Shown one piece after another: positions 15,771 to 22,575 of a stretch of 24,967 bases of DNA (position 1 is its first letter; each line of letters opens with the position of its first letter). The DNA is from Halanaerobium sp964649895. GTDB taxonomy: Bacteria > Bacillota > Halanaerobiia > Halanaerobiales > Halanaerobiaceae. The stretch spans positions 1-24,967 of the forward strand of contig CAZYRX010000029.1 in the NCBI GenBank assembly GCA_964649895.1, given 5' to 3'. Under the pieces are notes generated by a model, which saw only the letters and a list, made by a program, of their open reading frames with translations, was not told where the DNA came from and did not search any database. The position numbers and the translations under genes are program-made.

Positions 15771-17819
15771 TTAAACTCCAATACCTAAGAGTAGTCCTCC
15801 CTGATAAACAATAAAAGAAACGATCCAGGCCAGTACAAAGAGGTAAACTGCACTAATAATTGGCCATTTCCAGCTTTGAGTTTCCGATTTTATTGCACCA
15901 AGAGTTGCAGCACAAGGAGTATAGATTAATACCATTGTTAAAAATGAATATGCGGCAAGTGGTGAAAAATTAGCTGTTAAAACTGATCTTAAACCACCTT
16001 CTCCAGCTGCATAAACAACACCTAAAGTACTGACAACAACCTCTTTAGCTAAAATACCAAAAATAAGAGATGAGGCTGCCTGCCAATTTCCAAAACCTAA
16101 AGGAGTAAATATTGGTGCCAGCAGCTGACCAAAACGGCCAATTAAACTTTCAGCAGATGCATATTCTACACCTACCGGCAAATTAGCCAAAACCCAAATC
16201 AATACAGCAACTGAAAATATGATTGTTCCAGCTTTTTTAATAAATGCACCGACTTTTTCCCACATGTGAATTACAACACCTTTAAAAGTAGGCAGTCTAT
16301 AAGGGGGTAATTCCATTACAAAATGAGATTTTTCTCCTTTGATAAGAAATTTATTAAAAACACCTGCCATAGTTACTGCTAATAATATACCCATAAGATA
16401 AAGAGAGAAAACAACCAAACCTCCGTGATTTGGGAATAGAGCACCCGCAAAAACAATATATACAGGTAATCTAGCTGAACATGACATCAAAGGGTTGATT
16501 AAAATAGATATAATCCTATCCCGCTTGCTGTCTAATGTTCTAGTTGCCATTACACCAGGTACATTACAGCCAAATCCAATAATCATCGGAATAAATGACT
16601 TACCATGCAGACCAAGTTTACTCATTACTTTATCCATAACATAAGCAGCTCGTGACATATAACCTGTATCTTCTAATACAGCGATTGCTAAAAATAGCAA
16701 AAAGATATTTGGAATAAACACAAGTACAGAGCCAACCCCTCCAATAATTCCATCACTTATAAACGAAACTATTAGAGATGAAAATCCAAGACTTGTAAGC
16801 AAACCACCAATCCAGGCACCACTAAATTCAAAAAACATCTCTATATAGCCAATTAATGGGTCCCCAAGTGTAAATGTTAATTGAAAAATGGCCCACATCA
16901 CAGCCATGAAAATCGGTATACCCAGATATTTATTTGTAACAACAGCATCTATTTTATCAGAAATATTTTCAGGTTCTTCATCTGGTGCAGGTCTTTTAAC
17001 CGATTTCTGTACTACCTGATTAATAAATTCATACTTTTTATCAATGATAATACTATCAAAATCTAATTCTGCTTTTAACTCAGTTTTTGCTATTAAACTT
17101 TTGATTTTTTTAGCTTTTTTAATAGAAACTTCTCTTTCCAGCAGTTTAACTGCTTCCGAATCTCTTTCTATGAGTTTAACAGCTAACCAGCGTTTATTTA
17201 CTGAATTTGGAATATTGGCTTCTTCTAATTGAGAAATAATCTGATCTATTAAATCCTCAATTTCGAATCCATAATTTATTTTTAATGAATCTTCCTCTAA
17301 ACCTTTATTTTTTACAGTTTCCTCCAATAAGTTTTCTACACCTTTACCACGTGAAGCAACAGTTTCAACTACTGGTACCCCCAGCATTTCACTAAGAACA
17401 CCATGATCTATTATTATCCCCTTTTTTTCTGCTTCATCTGCCATGTTTAAAACTGCAATAAGGTCAACACCCATCTCAAGCAGCTGAACTGTAAAATATA
17501 AATTTCTTTCTAGATTTCCCGAATTTATAATATTTAAAACTAAATCATAATCATCTGAGGTTAAAAAATCTCTTGCTACTATTTCATCTTCAGAATAAGC
17601 TCCTAAAGAATAAGTCCCTGGAAGGTCAACAACCTGCAGGGAACAACCCTCATAATAAGCACTTCCTGTTTTTTTCTCTACAGTAACCCCCGGCCAGTTT
17701 CCGACATGCTGCCTGGCACCTGTTAATTCATTGAAGATAGTAGTTTTTCCTGAATTCGGGTTACCTGCTAAAGCAATTTTTATTTGATTAGTGCAGTGCT
17801 TTTTTTTCTTCAAAGCCAC
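15771..17819 (-). CDS. feoB: Ferrous iron transporter FeoB
   Basis: A 682-residue Fe(II) uptake protein in the inner membrane. The N-terminal G domain has G1 GNPNSGKTT (19-27), G2 GNWPGVTVEKK, G3 DLPG and G4 NMAD, followed by a helical GDI-like region (about 175-290). The membrane part holds two gate regions, recognisable from CNVPGVMATR, with MSCSARLPVY, and from the C-terminal SSLIFGILAKEVVVSTLG and TPCAATLGAIK. The length suits the shorter Firmicute FeoB proteins (about 650-700). It starts at GTG 17819, overlapping the feoA stop by one base, so FeoA and FeoB should be made in step. The operon is preceded by a Fur-type operator, so it is expected to be induced on iron shortage. Confidence 0.96.
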   Translation of the reverse strand: MALKKKKHCTNQIKIALAGNPNSGKTTIFNELTGARQHVGNWPGVTVEKKTGSAYYEGCSLQVVDLPGTYSLGAYSEDEIVARDFLTSDDYDLVLNIINSGNLERNLYFTVQLLEMGVDLIAVLNMADEAEKKGIIIDHGVLSEMLGVPVVETVASRGKGVENLLEETVKNKGLEEDSLKINYGFEIEDLIDQIISQLEEANIPNSVNKRWLAVKLIERDSEAVKLLEREVSIKKAKKIKSLIAKTELKAELDFDSIIIDKKYEFINQVVQKSVKRPAPDEEPENISDKIDAVVTNKYLGIPIFMAVMWAIFQLTFTLGDPLIGYIEMFFEFSGAWIGGLLTSLGFSSLIVSFISDGIIGGVGSVLVFIPNIFLLFLAIAVLEDTGYMSRAAYVMDKVMSKLGLHGKSFIPMIIGFGCNVPGVMATRTLDSKRDRIISILINPLMSCSARLPVYIVFAGALFPNHGGLVVFSLYLMGILLAVTMAGVFNKFLIKGEKSHFVMELPPYRLPTFKGVVIHMWEKVGAFIKKAGTIIFSVAVLIWVLANLPVGVEYASAESLIGRFGQLLAPIFTPLGFGNWQAASSLIFGILAKEVVVSTLGVVYAAGEGGLRSVLTANFSPLAAYSFLTMVLIYTPCAATLGAIKSETQSWKWPIISAVYLFVLAWIVSFIVYQGGLLLGIGV

Positions 17820-18055
17820 TATTTTTCACATCCTTCTTTATCAACAAAAATTTTATGAGCAAGTCCTCTACCTAATGCAATTCTATTATCTCCCATAGCT
17901 ATTATCAAAGGACCAGAACCACTGTTATCTGAATGAATTTTAACTTCCTTACCACAAACTAAACCTAAACCGGTAAGTTTTCCGCGAGCAGTTCTACCTC
18001 CTCTTATTTCTCTTATTAATGCTTTTTCTCCAGTTTTCATATTTGCTAATGGCAT
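17819..18055 (-). CDS. feoA: Ferrous iron transport protein FeoA
   Basis: A 78-residue SH3-like protein of the FeoA family with the typical GLGLVCGKEVKI turn and a C-terminal IALGRGLAHKIFV strand pair. FeoA is a small cytoplasmic partner needed for FeoB transport. The ATG at 18055 and a GTG at 18058 are both usable: AAGGTGG lies nine and six bases upstream respectively; ATG is preferred. It is the first gene of feoA-feoB-Cys-rich. The 428 bases between it and ferritin hold a Fur-box promoter, a second weaker Fur-like site, a possible 24-codon frame and the ferritin hairpin. Confidence 0.94.
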   Translation of the reverse strand: MPLANMKTGEKALIREIRGGRTARGKLTGLGLVCGKEVKIHSDNSGSGPLIIAMGDNRIALGRGLAHKIFVDKEGCEK

Positions 18056-18172
18056 CACTTTTTACCACCTTTTCTTTTACTTTTATTAAAATCTAAATAC
18101 ACCTCCTAGATATCTTTTAATACTTAGAAGGGTTGATAATTTTCTAAAAAATTAATTTTTTTACTTAAAAAC

Positions 18173-18214
18173 ATAATATTTTTAAGTCGTCAAATTGAAA
18201 ACGGTTCTCAATTT
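18173..18214 (-). promoter_or_regulatory. Fur-type operator overlapping the feoA promoter
   Basis: An 11-1-11 inverted repeat (18192-18214, core TTGAAAACGGTTCTCAA) with a single mismatch has the form of Fur operators (TTGAGAAT-N-ATTCTCAA type). The same bases contain a possible -35, TTTTCA (18196-18201, minus), 17 bases before -10 TATTAT (18173-18178). Bound repressor would block the promoter, giving low expression when iron is plentiful. Confidence 0.7.
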
Positions 18215-18296
18215 CAATTAAATTATATATAATATAATCATTCTTGTCAAGATTATTTGCAAAAAAAAGTGGCTGACATCCCTATCATATCAGTAT

Positions 18297-18313
18297 TGAT
18301 AATCATTATTGAT
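18297..18313. promoter_or_regulatory. Second Fur-like site upstream of feoA
   Basis: TTGATAATCATTATTGA has the hexamer layout GATAAT-CATTAT-TGATAA of Fur boxes but the flanks are only partly symmetric. It lies about 85 bases upstream of the primary operator. Confidence 0.4.
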
Positions 18314-18432
18314 AAAGAATTCATCTGATTCCCTTATTATTTTCTTCTACATAAATTAATTGCACTGCCGCATCCAATAAAAATATTCTTTATTTTATCA
18401 AATATTCTCATTTTTAAATATACTTAAACAAA

Positions 18433-18479
18433 TAATAAATAGAGATATGCTTTTTGAAAAGGCATATCTCTATTTATTA
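18433..18479 (-). terminator. Long hairpin after ferritin, probable terminator or mRNA stabiliser
   Basis: A perfect 18-base-pair inverted repeat (18433-18450 with 18462-18479, core AGAGATATGC/GCATATCTCT) with an 11-base loop begins eight bases after the ferritin stop. The downstream bases on the minus strand (ATTTGTTTAAG) are T-rich but not a clean T tract, so termination is likely yet imperfect. The hairpin could also act on plus-strand transcripts. Confidence 0.6.
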
Positions 18480-18486
18480 GTTGCTG

Positions 18487-19002
18487 CTATTCACTTTTTC
18501 CTTCAGATGCAGCTTCTTGTCTTGCACCAAGTTTATCATCCATCATAAATAATCCCTGAGTAGAATCTCCAACTAATTTTAATTTATCTACAATTTTCCC
18601 TACCGAATCTTCTTCTTCAACCTGTTCATCTACAAACCACTGTAAAAATGAATGAGTTGCATAATCTTTTTCTTCAGCTGCTAATGAAACTAGATCATTG
18701 ATCATAGCAGTTACCTTTTCTTCATGAGCTAGAGATTCTTCAAAAACTTCGAGGCTGGAATTCCATTCACTCTTAGGCTTATCAATACCATACAAAATAA
18801 CTCTACCGCCTCTTTCGTTTACATAATCATAAATTTTACGAGAATGAGCCATCTCTTCTTCAACCTGTAAATCCATCCAACGGGCGAAACCTGCCAGGCT
18901 TTTATCTTCAAAATATGCTGCCATAGACTGGTATAGATAGGCTGAATATAACTCAGCATTTATCTGTTCGTTTAATGCTTTTTCTACTTTTTCTTTTAAC
19001 AT
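18487..19002 (-). CDS. ftnA: Non-haem ferritin (FtnA type)
   Basis: A 171-residue four-helix-bundle iron-storage protein. Counting from the ATG at 19002, the ferroxidase ligands fall exactly at the numbers used for bacterial FtnA: Glu17, Glu50, His53, Glu94, Gln127 and Glu130. This agreement and the AAGGAGG eight bases upstream support this start over an earlier GTG at 19011 that overlaps the ribosome site. Twenty-four subunits form a cage that oxidises and stores Fe(II); in an anaerobe it also removes peroxide or traces of oxygen. It stands alone as a transcript, flanked by its hairpin and a 366-base gap, next to feoAB, so uptake and storage genes are paired. Confidence 0.95.
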   Translation of the reverse strand: MLKEKVEKALNEQINAELYSAYLYQSMAAYFEDKSLAGFARWMDLQVEEEMAHSRKIYDYVNERGGRVILYGIDKPKSEWNSSLEVFEESLAHEEKVTAMINDLVSLAAEEKDYATHSFLQWFVDEQVEEEDSVGKIVDKLKLVGDSTQGLFMMDDKLGARQEAASEGKSE

Positions 19003-19086
19003 AAATAACACCTCCTTACAAATTAAAATTTATTCCTTCTTTATTTATAATAATTCAACAACAACTAATTGTATCCTGCTTTTAAG

Positions 19087-19118
19087 TAAGATTAAATTCT
19101 AATGTGTTTTTAATCTTA
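19087..19118. repeat. Inverted repeat in the ferritin leader
   Basis: TAAGATTAAA and TTTAATCTTA form a perfect ten-base-pair inverted repeat around a 12-base centre, 85-116 bases upstream of ferritin. It may be a double half-site operator or an RNA hairpin; no regulator consensus was recognised. Confidence 0.4.
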
Positions 19119-19163
19119 ATCTAAAGTTTTTTTAATAAAGTACTGATATTCTATAATTGTAAT

Positions 19164-19279
19164 AAAGAAAGTAATTTTAATTCCCTTTTTCAAGCTGTAA
19201 TTTTACAGCTTTGAACTAGATAAAAGTAATAGATACTTTTCTCCTTGTTTTACCCGCTCATTCCCGGAGCGGGTTTTTT
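19164..19279 (+). ncRNA. Candidate small RNA on the plus strand between ferritin and the M20 peptidase
   Basis: A possible plus-strand transcript of about 115 bases. A perfect -10 TATAAT (19152-19157) with a poor -35 (TTTTTA, 19129-19134) would start it near 19164. It then contains a perfect 9-2-9 palindrome AAGCTGTAA-TT-TTACAGCTT (19192-19211), a 7-5-7 hairpin AAAAGTA/TACTTTT (19222-19240) and a strong terminator (19252-19279). No good open frame is seen in it. It is the only plus-strand transcription unit suggested in the window. The terminator is firm; the RNA itself is an inference. Confidence 0.4.
19252..19279 (+). terminator. Rho-independent terminator facing the plus strand
   Basis: ACCCGCTC pairs with GAGCGGGT (8 bp, GC-rich in an AT-rich setting) around a seven-base loop, with the stem running into TTTTTT. 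On the minus strand the hairpin is followed by TAAAAC, so it works only for plus-strand transcripts. Confidence 0.8.
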
Positions 19280-19282
19280 CAT

Positions 19283-19340
19283 TTTTAAAATAAAAATTCC
19301 CCACCTTCTCCTATCATCAGAGAACTAGAACGGGAAGGTG
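19283..19340 (-). terminator. Probable terminator of the peptide-use operon
   Basis: Minus strand CACCTTC (19334-19340) pairs with GAAGGTG (19302-19308), extendable by T-G pairs, and is followed within a few bases by TTTTTATTTT. It lies 29 bases beyond the peptidase stop and faces the plus-strand terminator next to it. The loop is long (25 bases). Confidence 0.5.
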
Positions 19341-19368
19341 AAGAATTAAATTAATTATATTTGATATT

Positions 19369-20622
19369 TTACTGTGCTAAAAAATCCACAATAATAGCTC
19401 CATACATTTTTGCATAATCTTTTACTTCTTTAACTTTTACTTTCTCATTATATGAATGGATACCATCCAGTTCAGCGGGCCCAAATTGGATAGTAGCTAT
19501 TCCCTTTTCTCTAAAATATCTCGCATCACTAGAAGCCCACTGAAACATGGCCCTTGATTTTTTGCCACTCAGCCTCTCAGCACAATTTACTACAGATTTT
19601 ACAATATTCTCATCTGGAAGAGTATAGTTTGCTTCACTGTTCCAGCGCAGTGTTTCAATTTCTGCACTAATTCCTTCTTCTTTGAATTTATTTTTTATCC
19701 AATTCAAAACATCTTCAGTCTTTACTCCAAAAGGAAGCCGCATATCGATCTCTGCCTCACAATAATCTGGTATTTTATTAACTTTATCTCCACCATTTAT
19801 AATTCCTACATTTACTGTAACATGATCTAAAATTCTCTCTAAACCTGGAGTAGATTTATTTTCTCTTAAATAATCTTTAGAAATCTCAAGTATTTCTTCA
19901 ATTTCTTTAGGCATTTCCCAATCTTTTTCCCAAATTTGATATACTGCATCAACTGCACGATTCATTTCTAAAATCGCATTACCATTTACTGCAGGTGAAA
20001 GACTACCGTGACCTGGCACCCCCCTTGTAATCAATTTCAGCCAGCATGAACCCTTTTGACCTATGGTAGGGTCCTGTTTAGAAGGCTCTGCTATCAAGCA
20101 GCCATCAGCACTAAAGTCTTCCTCTTCAACTATCCAGCCGCTCCCGAGGTGACCACCGGTTTCTTCATCTGGAACAAGCATTAAGATTAATTTGCCAGGA
20201 AGAGCATCCATCTGTGAAGCCGCCTTAAAGGCTGCGATAATCCCTGCAGATCCTGCTTTCATATCACTTGCACCACGCCCATGCAGGTATTCACCTTTTA
20301 TTTCACCTGAAAAAGGTTCAACTTCCCATTTACTTTTATCACCAGCTGGTACTACATCTAAATGACCATTTAAAATCAAGGTTTTCCCTGGCTCTTCACC
20401 TTCCAACTCACCAATTATTATTGGCCAGCCTTCTTTGGCCTCTTTAATCTTATATTCAATATTATTTTCACTTAAATAATTACATACATAATCTGTTATC
20501 CCGGAAAGATTTCCAGGTGGGTTTTCACTTGGAAATTTTATAAGATCAGCAGCCAGTTTGATAACCTCTTCCTCATCAATTAAATCTAAAATTTCCCTCT
20601 CCAAATCTTTTTTATCTGCCAC
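19369..20622 (-). CDS. M20-family metallopeptidase/deacylase (ArgE/DapE/CPG2 type)
   Basis: A 417-residue zinc-dependent hydrolase of the M20 family. The metal and catalytic motifs are present in order: NGHLDVVPAG (His and the catalytic Asp), GRGASDMKAG (bridging Asp), DEETGG (catalytic Glu and metal Glu), LIAEPSK and a C-terminal GIHSYNE (His). The dimerisation domain lies between, around GVPGHGS. Members remove an N-acyl group or split a short peptide or amide. Its position at the end of a peptide-transport operon suggests it hydrolyses the imported substrate in the cytoplasm. The GTG at 20622 has AAGGAG eight bases upstream; an earlier TTG at 20631 overlaps that site. The exact substrate cannot be assigned. 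Confidence 0.9.
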   Translation of the reverse strand: MADKKDLEREILDLIDEEEVIKLAADLIKFPSENPPGNLSGITDYVCNYLSENNIEYKIKEAKEGWPIIIGELEGEEPGKTLILNGHLDVVPAGDKSKWEVEPFSGEIKGEYLHGRGASDMKAGSAGIIAAFKAASQMDALPGKLILMLVPDEETGGHLGSGWIVEEEDFSADGCLIAEPSKQDPTIGQKGSCWLKLITRGVPGHGSLSPAVNGNAILEMNRAVDAVYQIWEKDWEMPKEIEEILEISKDYLRENKSTPGLERILDHVTVNVGIINGGDKVNKIPDYCEAEIDMRLPFGVKTEDVLNWIKNKFKEEGISAEIETLRWNSEANYTLPDENIVKSVVNCAERLSGKKSRAMFQWASSDARYFREKGIATIQFGPAELDGIHSYNEKVKVKEVKDYAKMYGAIIVDFLAQ

Positions 20623-20662
20623 TATATACAACTCCTTTTCAATTTTCTAGATATATTAATCT

Positions 20663-21544
20663 CTAGATATTTTTTGCCATTTTCGGATCTAATGCATCTC
20701 TTAGACCATCACCAAGAAAATTAAACCCTAGAACTGTCAGCATAATTGCAAATCCGGGTATAGTTGCTATCCACCAGGCAAAACTTATATAGCTTCTACC
20801 ATTAGCAATCAATGCACCCCACTCTGGATATGGAGGCTGCACACCTAATCCTAGAAAGCTTAAAGAAGCAGCCCATAAAATTGCAGAAGGTATGTATAAA
20901 GTTATATAAACTATTACAGGGGCCATCATATTTGGGGCAATATGTTTAGAAATAATTTTGAAATCACTTGCTCCAAGAGCTCTAGCAGCTTGAATATATT
21001 CTGATTCTCTTATCTTTAACACTTCTCCTCTAACAAGTCTAGCAAATTGAGTCCAGCCCACTGCTCCAATAGCAATTATGACATTCCAAATTCCTCCTCC
21101 TAAAGCACCAGCAATTGCCAGAGCCAAAACTAATGCAGGTATAGCAAGCATCACATCCACCATGCGCATTATTATGGTATCTATTTTACCTCCATAATAT
21201 CCAGCTAAAAAACCTAAAATAGAGCCCAAAACTGCTACAATAATTACAACCCCGATTCCAACTAATAAAGTATACCGTGAACCATAAATTACTCTGCTGA
21301 GTAAATCCCTGCCTAGATCATCAGTTCCAAAAGGATGTTCTAAAGATGGAGACTCTAATAATTTATCATAATTCTGAAAAGCAGGATCATAAGGGGCAAG
21401 TAGAGGAGCAAATACTGCTGTTAAAATAATAAATATAATAATTGCTGCACCAAATATAGCTAATTTATTTTTTTTAAATCTTCTCCAAAATCTGCTTTCT
21501 TTAGCTTGGGATTTTACTTTAAATGTATTTGATTTATTCTCCAT
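20663..21544 (-). CDS. Peptide ABC transporter, permease (DppC/OppC type)
   Basis: A 293-residue inner-membrane permease. A charged N-terminal stretch with WRRFKKNKLA leads into the first membrane helix and an OppC-type N-terminal domain (FAPLLAPYDP, HPFGTDDLGRDLLSRVIYG), followed by the transport domain with the EAA loop ARALGASDFKIISKHIAPN, which contacts the ATPases. About six membrane segments. The ATG at 21544 follows GGGAGG by nine bases; in-frame TTG and ATG codons further up overlap the dppB-like stop and lack a ribosome site. Pairs with the permease just upstream (17-base gap). Confidence 0.93.
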   Translation of the reverse strand: MENKSNTFKVKSQAKESRFWRRFKKNKLAIFGAAIIIFIILTAVFAPLLAPYDPAFQNYDKLLESPSLEHPFGTDDLGRDLLSRVIYGSRYTLLVGIGVVIIVAVLGSILGFLAGYYGGKIDTIIMRMVDVMLAIPALVLALAIAGALGGGIWNVIIAIGAVGWTQFARLVRGEVLKIRESEYIQAARALGASDFKIISKHIAPNMMAPVIVYITLYIPSAILWAASLSFLGLGVQPPYPEWGALIANGRSYISFAWWIATIPGFAIMLTVLGFNFLGDGLRDALDPKMAKNI

Positions 21545-21561
21545 TAAAATCCAACCTCCCA

Positions 21562-22500
21562 TCAATCATAACGTATTCTTGGATCAAGATAAGCATAAGC
21601 AAAATCTACAATTATGTTTGATAAAACAACTAAAACAGCTATGATTAAAACAACGCCCTGAACAACAGGGTAATCTCTTTTCATTATTGAATCAACCAAA
21701 AGTCTTCCCATACCAGGCCAGGCAAAAACAGTTTCTGTTATAACAGCTCCACCAAAAAGCCAGGGAATTCTTAAACCAAGCAGTGTGACTACAGATATTA
21801 AAGCATTTCTAAATGCATGTTTAATAACTACTTTATATTCTCTTAAACCTTTACTTCTAGCTGTTCTAACATAATCTTCATTAATTATCTCAAGCATATT
21901 TGATCTGATTATCCTCATAAAAAGTGCTGCAGGAGGAAGTCCTAAAGTTAGACTTGGTAATATAATATATTTTAAACCTTCCCATGTCCAAAGTGGTCCA
22001 CCCCGACCAGAAACAGGCAGAAGATTAAGATTAATACTAAATATTAGCATAAGAATAAGTCCAAGCCAAAAATAAGGCATAGAAACCCAAAATAATGCAA
22101 ATACACGTGCAATCTGATCAAAAACTGTATATCTTTTTACAGCAGAAATTATACCCGTAGGTATAGATACTAAAAGTGTTATGACAAGAGCTATTATAGT
22201 TAATTCTAGAGTAGCACCAATTCTACTCCTTATCATATCCCAGACATTTGCGTGTGTTCTAATAGAAACACCTAAATCTCCAACTGCTGCACTACTTACC
22301 CAATTAAAATATTGGCTGTAAATCGGCTGGTCCAATCCCAGTTCATGCCTTTTTTCTTGGAGCATTTCTTCAGTTAAATTTGTTCCATAAATTAATTTAA
22401 CCGGATCACCAGAGATATGCATTAATGAAAAAACTATAATTGTTACTCCTAATAATATTGGTATGATATATAAAGTACGCCGCAATATATACTGAAGCAT
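21562..22500 (-). CDS. Peptide ABC transporter, permease (DppB/OppB type)
   Basis: A 312-residue inner-membrane permease of the dipeptide/oligopeptide family. The N-terminal membrane helix with YILRRTLYIIPILLGV and the following GDPVKLIYG region are typical of OppB proteins. The transport domain contains the EAA loop ARSKGLREYKVVIKHAFRNA and the conserved ETVFAWPGMGRLLVDSI. The start ATG lies 11 bases from GGAGG. A 15-base-pair hairpin separates it from the binding-protein gene. Subclass (dipeptide, oligopeptide, nickel or sugar) cannot be determined from the permease alone; the peptidase neighbour favours peptides. Confidence 0.94.
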   Translation of the reverse strand: MLQYILRRTLYIIPILLGVTIIVFSLMHISGDPVKLIYGTNLTEEMLQEKRHELGLDQPIYSQYFNWVSSAAVGDLGVSIRTHANVWDMIRSRIGATLELTIIALVITLLVSIPTGIISAVKRYTVFDQIARVFALFWVSMPYFWLGLILMLIFSINLNLLPVSGRGGPLWTWEGLKYIILPSLTLGLPPAALFMRIIRSNMLEIINEDYVRTARSKGLREYKVVIKHAFRNALISVVTLLGLRIPWLFGGAVITETVFAWPGMGRLLVDSIMKRDYPVVQGVVLIIAVLVVLSNIIVDFAYAYLDPRIRYD

Positions 22501-22526
22501 GTATTAAATAACCTCCAATTAATAAA

Positions 22527-22564
22527 ATGTTTCAGAGGCAGCCCAAAAACTGCCTCTGAAACAT
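22527..22564 (-). terminator. Intercistronic hairpin between binding protein and permease genes
   Basis: A perfect 15-base-pair inverted repeat (22527-22541 with 22550-22564, core TTTCAGAGGCAG) with an eight-base loop, 11 bases after the binding-protein stop. No clean T tract follows. Such hairpins commonly protect or attenuate transcripts so that binding protein exceeds permease. Confidence 0.7.
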
Positions 22565-22575
22565 AACTTTAATTT

